From contig NZ_PXZL01000002.1 in the NCBI RefSeq assembly GCF_003013405.1, positions 88,273 through 152,272 of the forward strand: 64,000 bases of DNA. The letters run 5' to 3'. Under the pieces are notes generated by a model. It did not search any database. It was not told the origin of the DNA and saw only the letters and a program-made list of their open reading frames with translations. How positions within the stretch are numbered: the stretch's first letter is position 1; the number at the start of each line of letters is the position of its first letter. Source of the DNA: Brevibacillus formosus. Lineage in GTDB: Bacteria; Bacillota; Bacilli; Brevibacillales; Brevibacillaceae. The position numbers and the translations under genes are program-made. Positions 59,654 through 64,000 of the stretch are shown in pieces.

Positions 59654-60451
59654 CTATCCGGATATAAATGAATTACGAACCCGCCCCCAAAACGTCAGGC
59701 GCTTGTAGCGAGCGAATTTCACTTTGTCAGGTCCCACTCGGCAGCGAATGGAACACACATCTCTCCATACTGCCTGCTCGCGGTCTAGGCCGATCATAAT
59801 CTCGGGATTCATGACGATCAGCTCTACTTCATGATGCTTCGGCAATACGAGCGAGCTATTAATCGTCCGATACGCTTGGTTATTGATCGAAGCGATCTCG
59901 GACAACTGAATCGCCTCAATGGACGGATGAACAATCGCTCCATCCACCGCCTTGTTGTAGGCTGTACTTCCAGACGGTGATGAAACGATCAAGCCGTCAC
60001 CGCGAAATGTCTCCAGCTCATCGCCATTGATATAGACGCATGTCACCAAGGTTGACAGATTCGCATTACGCAAAACCATTTCATTCAACGCCCACTTTTC
60101 GTACTGCTTTCCATCTCTTGTGCTGATCCTGCATTGGACAGTCGGGTATTCCGCGATCAGAGGCTCATCGTTCATCAAACGCTCAACGAATTCGTCCAGC
60201 TCCTCGGGACGCCAGTCCGCATAGAAGCCCAGGTGACCCGTATGAATCCCCACATAGGACGGCTCGATCCCGTATTGATGGACGGCTTCCAAAAGTGTCC
60301 CGTCTCCCCCGATGGACAACACCATATCCGGTTGCTCACCTGGTCCCTTCACAAAGGTAAACGGGCTATTTGCTGCATGCAGCTTTTCCTTTAATGCTTG
60401 TTCCACTTCTCGTGTATAATCGTCATTTCGCAGTACAGTCGCAATCTTCAT
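59654..60451 (-). CDS. nadK: NAD kinase
   Basis: 265 residues, the normal length of the Gram-positive enzyme (PpnK). Catalytic GGDGTLLEAVHQYG motif (about 51-64), YVGIHTGHLGFYADW, NEMVLRN and the glycine-rich DGLIVSSPSGSTAYN. Phosphorylates NAD to NADP. GAGGG lies nine bases before the ATG. Not overlapping its neighbours. Confidence 0.95.
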   Translation of the reverse strand: MKIATVLRNDDYTREVEQALKEKLHAANSPFTFVKGPGEQPDMVLSIGGDGTLLEAVHQYGIEPSYVGIHTGHLGFYADWRPEELDEFVERLMNDEPLIAEYPTVQCRISTRDGKQYEKWALNEMVLRNANLSTLVTCVYINGDELETFRGDGLIVSSPSGSTAYNKAVDGAIVHPSIEAIQLSEIASINNQAYRTINSSLVLPKHHEVELIVMNPEIMIGLDREQAVWRDVCSIRCRVGPDKVKFARYKRLTFWGRVRNSFISG

Positions 60452-60548
60452 GCTGGTCTGCCCTCACTTTTATCCTTACAAGCGGTCAAATACGCTCTGT
60501 TGTTTGTCTTCACTATACCATAGGAAAAATCGACTTGCATAACACGTG

Positions 60549-60998
60549 TCACCAGCGGTCACTCTGAAAGGACTGCTTGCGAAATTGGGATAAACGTCTC
60601 TCTGTAGCTGGTGATATTTCCTGAGGAAGCTCATCCCAAGCAAAAAAGCGCATTTCCGCTACTTCTTTGTCATCCTTATGCAATTCTTGGCCAGGTGTGA
60701 GGTCGACATGATACAAGGCAATGTGGTCTCTTTTCCCTTCCCGCTCACTGTAAAACAGATGGCAGAGGGTAAGTCCGTCTGCTCGTATTCCGCACTCCTC
60801 CCACAACTCCCTGCGAGCCGCATCGCCAAACGATTCTCCTCGCTCTACCCCTCCTCCCGGCAAATACCAGCCATGGACATACGTATGCCGGATTAACAAA
60901 ACTCCCTTTTCTTTATCCGTTACAATGATACGGACACCCAAGGTGAGAGGCTTGCGGATTTTCCAATACCATTTCGCCACTGTATGGTACCAGGCCAT
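60549..60998 (-). CDS. NUDIX hydrolase
   Basis: 149 residues. Complete Nudix box: GGGVERGESFGDAARRELWE followed by ECGI. It hydrolyses a nucleoside diphosphate linked to another group; the substrate is not evident. The ATG at 60998 follows GGTGGAA, so the first 29 residues of the longer frame are dropped. Confidence 0.9.
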   Translation of the reverse strand: MAWYHTVAKWYWKIRKPLTLGVRIIVTDKEKGVLLIRHTYVHGWYLPGGGVERGESFGDAARRELWEECGIRADGLTLCHLFYSEREGKRDHIALYHVDLTPGQELHKDDKEVAEMRFFAWDELPQEISPATERRLSQFRKQSFQSDRW

Positions 60999-61065
60999 AT
61001 TTCCACCTCGCTTTTTCCATGTGCTACCATTCTTTAGCCGCCTATATTTTCCCTGCCATAAACAA

Positions 61066-61093
61066 GAAAAAAACAGGCCTATCAACGGCCTGT
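61066..61093 (-). terminator. Terminator of yugN
   Basis: ACAGGCC/GGCCTGT stem (61073-61079 with 61087-61093) with a T run on the minus strand, just behind the stop. Confidence 0.85.
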
Positions 61094-61094
61094 C

Positions 61095-61493
61095 TCACGC
61101 GAGGCGATTCTCCAGCTCTTTGACAATCGCCTCTGCTTTTCGAATCCATCTCGAATCAATCTGGGCGTCCTTGTCTACCGGCTCTTGAAACTGATTCATC
61201 AAGCCCGAAGCGAGGGCCTCCGTGTAACCGATATCTTCCTCTACCCCAGTCTGGTACACATGTCGGATCACAAACGGCCGCCCGATTTCCAGCCAAGCAT
61301 CCGGGCTATCGAGCTCGCCTTGCAATACTTTTACAGGCAAGCGCAAAAAGACCGTGTTTTTATCGTCCAGCGCCCGGTCGAAGTATCCTTGCTCATAATC
61401 CCAGTTGGATAATGTAAAATGCGGCTGAAGCGCTTCACGAAAATAGCCAAATGTTGCCCGCGTGCCTGGCAAGCTGCTGCTTATTTGTTTCAT
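61095..61493 (-). CDS. YugN-like protein
   Basis: 132 residues. Matches the Bacillus YugN family (ISSSLPGTRATFGYFREALQ, NWDYEQGYFDRALDDKNTVFLRLP, RPFVIRHVYQTGVEEDIGYTEA). A cytosolic protein of unknown role, restricted to Firmicutes. Monocistronic. Confidence 0.88.
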   Translation of the reverse strand: MKQISSSLPGTRATFGYFREALQPHFTLSNWDYEQGYFDRALDDKNTVFLRLPVKVLQGELDSPDAWLEIGRPFVIRHVYQTGVEEDIGYTEALASGLMNQFQEPVDKDAQIDSRWIRKAEAIVKELENRLA

Positions 61494-61644
61494 CGTCCAT
61501 CCCTGCCTTTATTTATTCTGTGAGAAACGTCCACTGTTTTGTTCGTAGTGTGTGACAAAAGGTGAGGTTGTACTCTCACATCTACAAAAAGCAGCAAGCC
61601 TCCTAAGCCGTGATGGCCTTGAGAGGCTTGTAAATTCCCCACCA

Positions 61645-62439
61645 TTAAATCAAGACAATCGTCAGGAGCGTAAACAGCGCCAATGGAATGATTTTACGTC
61701 CGTTCCGACATCTTTTACGTCTTCTTCTCCCTTGAACTCTTGGCAAAACATATGGCGGCGGGGGTGGTGGTGGCGGACAAAAAAATGGCGGATACGGCGG
61801 GTATGGTGGAAATGGCGATAGATTTTGCTCCCAAGGACTTACCTGCGGCTTCTGATCGCTATACGGGCTGACTTGGGGAGCGGGACGGTTACTGCTGCTG
61901 TACGGGCTGACCTGGGGGGCGGGACGATTGCTGCTGCTATATGGGCTGACCCGTGCGTTGTTGGAGCTGCCGAAAGGACTGATCTGATTGTATGGATTGT
62001 ACTCATCGCCATAGGGACTTACCTGCGGATAGAATGGATTGTTGCCGCCATAAGGACTGAGATCGCCATAGGGAGGATAGCCTGCATACGGATTATAGCT
62101 CACATATTGGTAGTAATAATCAGGATATTGCCCCCATCCTCCATACGGCTGCTGACTGGCCACTTCCATTACTTGATAAGGATTGTAGTCCTCATAGTTC
62201 TCATACTCATCGAAAACTTCTTCTTCCTCTGCATCCTGGTCTACAACTTCTACGTATACGTTCTGATCATCATAATCGACGATGACGCCTTCAAACACTT
62301 GCCCGTCAATTGCTTCAATGCGCACTTTTTTCTCCACGTGCTCCTTGCAAATGTTGTGCACATTTTCTCGCATATCCTTTAACAGGCTGACAAATTGAAT
62401 GTCAGCCTGATACAGGTTTTTCTCAGAATCAGACTGCAT
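61645..62439 (-). CDS. LSm-like protein with Pro/Tyr/Ser-rich repeats and C-terminal membrane anchor
   Basis: 264 residues. Residues 30-70 look like an LSm/Sm-type barrel strand set (KVRIEAIDGQVFEGVIVDYD, DQNVYVEVVD); an acidic stretch follows, then a Tyr/Pro/Ser-rich region (repeats of VSPYSSSNRPAPQ and QVSPYG-like blocks), a run of eight Pro, a basic patch (GRRRRKRCRNGRK) and a final hydrophobic helix IIPLALFTLLTIVLI. The layout recalls spore-coat or envelope proteins; function is not known. GGGGAGG precedes the ATG. Confidence 0.7.
   Translation of the reverse strand: MQSDSEKNLYQADIQFVSLLKDMRENVHNICKEHVEKKVRIEAIDGQVFEGVIVDYDDQNVYVEVVDQDAEEEEVFDEYENYEDYNPYQVMEVASQQPYGGWGQYPDYYYQYVSYNPYAGYPPYGDLSPYGGNNPFYPQVSPYGDEYNPYNQISPFGSSNNARVSPYSSSNRPAPQVSPYSSSNRPAPQVSPYSDQKPQVSPWEQNLSPFPPYPPYPPFFCPPPPPPPPYVLPRVQGRRRRKRCRNGRKIIPLALFTLLTIVLI
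61862..61939 (-). repeat. 39-bp tandem repeat coding VSPYSSSNRPAPQ
   Basis: Two direct copies of 39 bases (61862-61900 and 61901-61939) with few changes, a partial third copy after them, inside the LSm-like gene. Confidence 0.85.
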
Positions 62440-62527
62440 GGAAACTCCTCCCCTTCTGGTGTTTCTTTATTACCATATACAAGTGCCTATAGGGAGGTTA
62501 CCGGAATCTGGGCGAGACTAGCCCAAT

Positions 62528-63631
62528 TTACAGAAAGCGGGCAGGTAAAAATGGCAAAAGACGCTCCGTCTCCCCTTTTTCCACAAAGTCCGCCATCGAT
62601 TTTGCAGTGACGGGAGAAAGCAAGATACCATTGCGAAAATGTCCACCTGCGATCGACAGGCCTTCCCAGCCAGGAACGGGTCCCAAGAGCGGTTTGCCAT
62701 CTTGTGTCGCAGGTCGAAGTCCACCCCAAGCCTCCAGAAAGGTAGCGGAGTGTAGCGCAGGAACATACGGCATAGTCCCTTGCAGGATACTGGCTAAACC
62801 CGCCATTGTGACTTCCCGCTGGAAGCCACTCTCATCCTCAGTCGCACCAATGACAATTTTTCCATCCTTTTTCGGAGTGATGTAGCCTGTCGTTCCGAAA
62901 ATCACCGTTCGCAATGGAATGCCCACGGACGAGACGGCCGCAATCTGTCCACGAACAGGGCGAATCGGCACGGAAACCCCAAGCATCTCCAGCATCATTC
63001 CAACCCACGCTCCCGAGGCAATCACTGTCTGTTCAGCACGCAGTGACCCTGTAGAGGTCTCGATCCCGACCACTTTTCCGCCTTTTACCGCAATGCCGCT
63101 CACCACGCAGCCAGATAGCAGCTTCACTCCTTGCAATTGGCAAGCTGTTGCCAAGGCGCGAAGAAGCATTCGATTGTTGATGTGTCCTTCGTACGGCGAA
63201 TAGATGGCCGCTTGCACTTGGTCGGTCAGAAGCGGCTCTATCTCTTTCACTTGCAATGTATTCGAGAGCCAATGCACTGCATGGCCCGCTTCTTTTTGCC
63301 AACGGTACTTGTCTGCAAGCTGTTGGACTTCCTCCTCATTTAACGCGACGGTCAGCAGCCCCTCCAGGCTTAGCTGTACATCTCCGCCAGTCAATTCCTC
63401 CAGCTCTGCTGCCCATTCCGGGTATAGCGCAAGTGACTCCATGCCCAAATCGAGCATTGGTCCAGGTGCTGTGAATTCTTTCAAAGGAGCAAGCATTCCT
63501 GCGGCAGCAGAAGACGCCTGCCCTCCCCATTCACCCTGCTCGACTAGGGTAACGGTCATCCCGCGCCGTGACAGCTCGTATGCCAAGCTCAATCCGATAA
63601 TTCCTCCACCCACTACCAGACAATCACTCAT
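62528..63631 (-). CDS. thiO: Glycine oxidase ThiO
   Basis: 367 residues. FAD-dependent oxidase that makes dehydroglycine from glycine for the thiazole part of thiamine. Rossmann start CLVVGGGIIGLSLAYELSRR, then GGQASSAAAGMLAPL, RPVRGQI and the C-terminal GLRPATQDGKPLLGPVPGW with GHFRNGILLSP. The ATG at 63631 begins exactly at the FAD-binding strand with GAGGAG upstream. The same frame is open for a further 123 codons upstream. No TPP riboswitch or other thi genes were found in the window. Confidence 0.92.
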   Translation of the reverse strand: MSDCLVVGGGIIGLSLAYELSRRGMTVTLVEQGEWGGQASSAAAGMLAPLKEFTAPGPMLDLGMESLALYPEWAAELEELTGGDVQLSLEGLLTVALNEEEVQQLADKYRWQKEAGHAVHWLSNTLQVKEIEPLLTDQVQAAIYSPYEGHINNRMLLRALATACQLQGVKLLSGCVVSGIAVKGGKVVGIETSTGSLRAEQTVIASGAWVGMMLEMLGVSVPIRPVRGQIAAVSSVGIPLRTVIFGTTGYITPKKDGKIVIGATEDESGFQREVTMAGLASILQGTMPYVPALHSATFLEAWGGLRPATQDGKPLLGPVPGWEGLSIAGGHFRNGILLSPVTAKSMADFVEKGETERLLPFLPARFL

Positions 63632-64000
63632 CTTTTTTCTCTCCTCACCAAGTTGACTAAAAACGTCTTGTACGTTGCTGTTGTGGCGTGGAGGAAACAG
63701 GAGAACACGCTCAGCTTCTAGGGCCACCCCCTGGGGGATTGACTGCACGACTCCATGCAAAAAGCGAAACCGCGTCCAAAGTAGTTCTTTCAGGATGTGT
63801 CTCAGAGGTGGACGCTTAAAGGCGTGTTTCGCTTTTTGCATTCCGTCTCGATCGGTTGCCCTAAGATCTTCGCTTATTTCTCCTGTTTCCTCTACGAGCT
63901 TTTTCGTTATTAAACGGTTTTGATAAGACTTAAAAGAATGAAGAATGCCATCATGTACGCCAGAGAAGAATATTTCCAGACGTAGCGACTTGTGGAGTCC
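63632..64000 (-). other. Open frame without stop upstream of thiO, running off the window
   Basis: About 123 codons upstream of the thiO ATG contain no stop in the thiO frame, up to the window edge. The translation (SLRLEIFFSGVHDGILHSF, then LVEETGEISEDLRAT, FKRPPLRHILKELLWTRF) is not a family I know. It contains a 15-bp inverted repeat. Either part of a protein that continues beyond the window or chance. Confidence 0.35.
63756..63840. repeat. Perfect 15-bp inverted repeat upstream of thiO
   Basis: Arms 63756-63770 (TGCAAAAAGCGAAAC) and 63826-63840 pair exactly; inside, GCGTCCA (63772-63778) pairs with TGGACGC (63809-63815). No T run follows on either strand, so it is not a terminator. It could be an mRNA structure or a remnant of a small mobile element. 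Confidence 0.6.

Noticed and set aside
61862..61939. CRISPR-like repeat
   Set aside because: The direct copies are contiguous and in frame, coding protein repeats; there are no spacers.
63632..63841. TPP riboswitch before thiO
   Set aside because: CTGAGA occurs by chance in the gap but the conserved core (GATAATGCCAGCG-type) is missing.
63675..63923. Plus-strand frame at the right end
   Set aside because: Arg/Ser-rich composition and no ribosome binding site indicate a shadow of the minus-strand open frame.

Overview
The window looks like a chromosomal segment of a Brevibacillus-like Firmicute (family Paenibacillaceae). This is an inference from content: strong AGGAGG-type ribosome binding sites, frequent GTG and TTG starts, moderate GC, Bacillus-type genes (YlaF, YugN, YtpB, CvfB, YitT), a sigma-54 (SigL) promoter with its activator, and futalosine-pathway menaquinone genes. 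No rRNA, tRNA, CRISPR array or intact insertion sequence was seen.

Layout. 0.1-8.6 kb: menaquinone genes mqnB-mqnD, a methyltransferase, a VOC protein, a nitroreductase, a cold-shock gene behind a large inverted repeat, a solitary ethanolamine permease gene eutH behind what looks like an ANTAR-type antitermination leader, and small housekeeping genes. 8.8-16.4 kb (minus strand): an island coding for a contractile-injection-type spike: a DcrB-like protein, a short VgrG/gpD spike protein, two helper proteins, a DUF4280 PAAR-like tip and a second VgrG whose C-terminus is a candidate caspase-fold toxin. An immunity-like gene, a decayed second vgrG-toxin end and a second immunity-like gene follow. 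No sheath, tube, baseplate or ATPase genes are present. 16.6-24.5 kb: acetyltransferases, a two-component system divergent from an ABC exporter with two tiny membrane proteins, HAD, thioesterase and DinB genes. 24.5-31 kb: a DMT exporter whose ribosome binding site lies in a hairpin, an S66 peptidase, a Ser/Thr-rich lipoprotein, a second two-component system and BrnQ. 31-39 kb: AlkA-type glycosylase, proline dehydrogenase with a good -24/-12 promoter, the adjacent sigma-54 activator, a receiver-less winged-helix regulator next to an MFS exporter, a secreted sugar dehydrogenase and a PilZ protein.

39-49 kb: YlaF, the sesquarterpene synthase YtpB, a GlnK/GlnL-like two-component pair divergent from a TAXI-type TRAP transporter operon with 10-bp repeats between them, CvfB and UppP. 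49-58 kb: Toprim protein, ArsR plus two MFS genes, then amt overlapping a DUF294 nucleotidyltransferase gene and a DnaQ-type exonuclease gene, PAT-like acetyltransferase and another MFS. 58-64 kb (minus strand): a frameshifted secreted-protein gene coupled to ybaK and a MOSC gene, NAD kinase, NUDIX, YugN, an LSm-like tail-anchored protein and the glycine oxidase gene thiO.

The most interesting part is the spike-toxin island. It has the polymorphic-toxin layout (constant delivery part, variable toxin tip, immunity gene, displaced old tip with its own immunity gene). Its two immunity candidates share one unusual architecture: a zinc ribbon followed by a domain resembling the ribosomal L7/L12 C-terminal domain.
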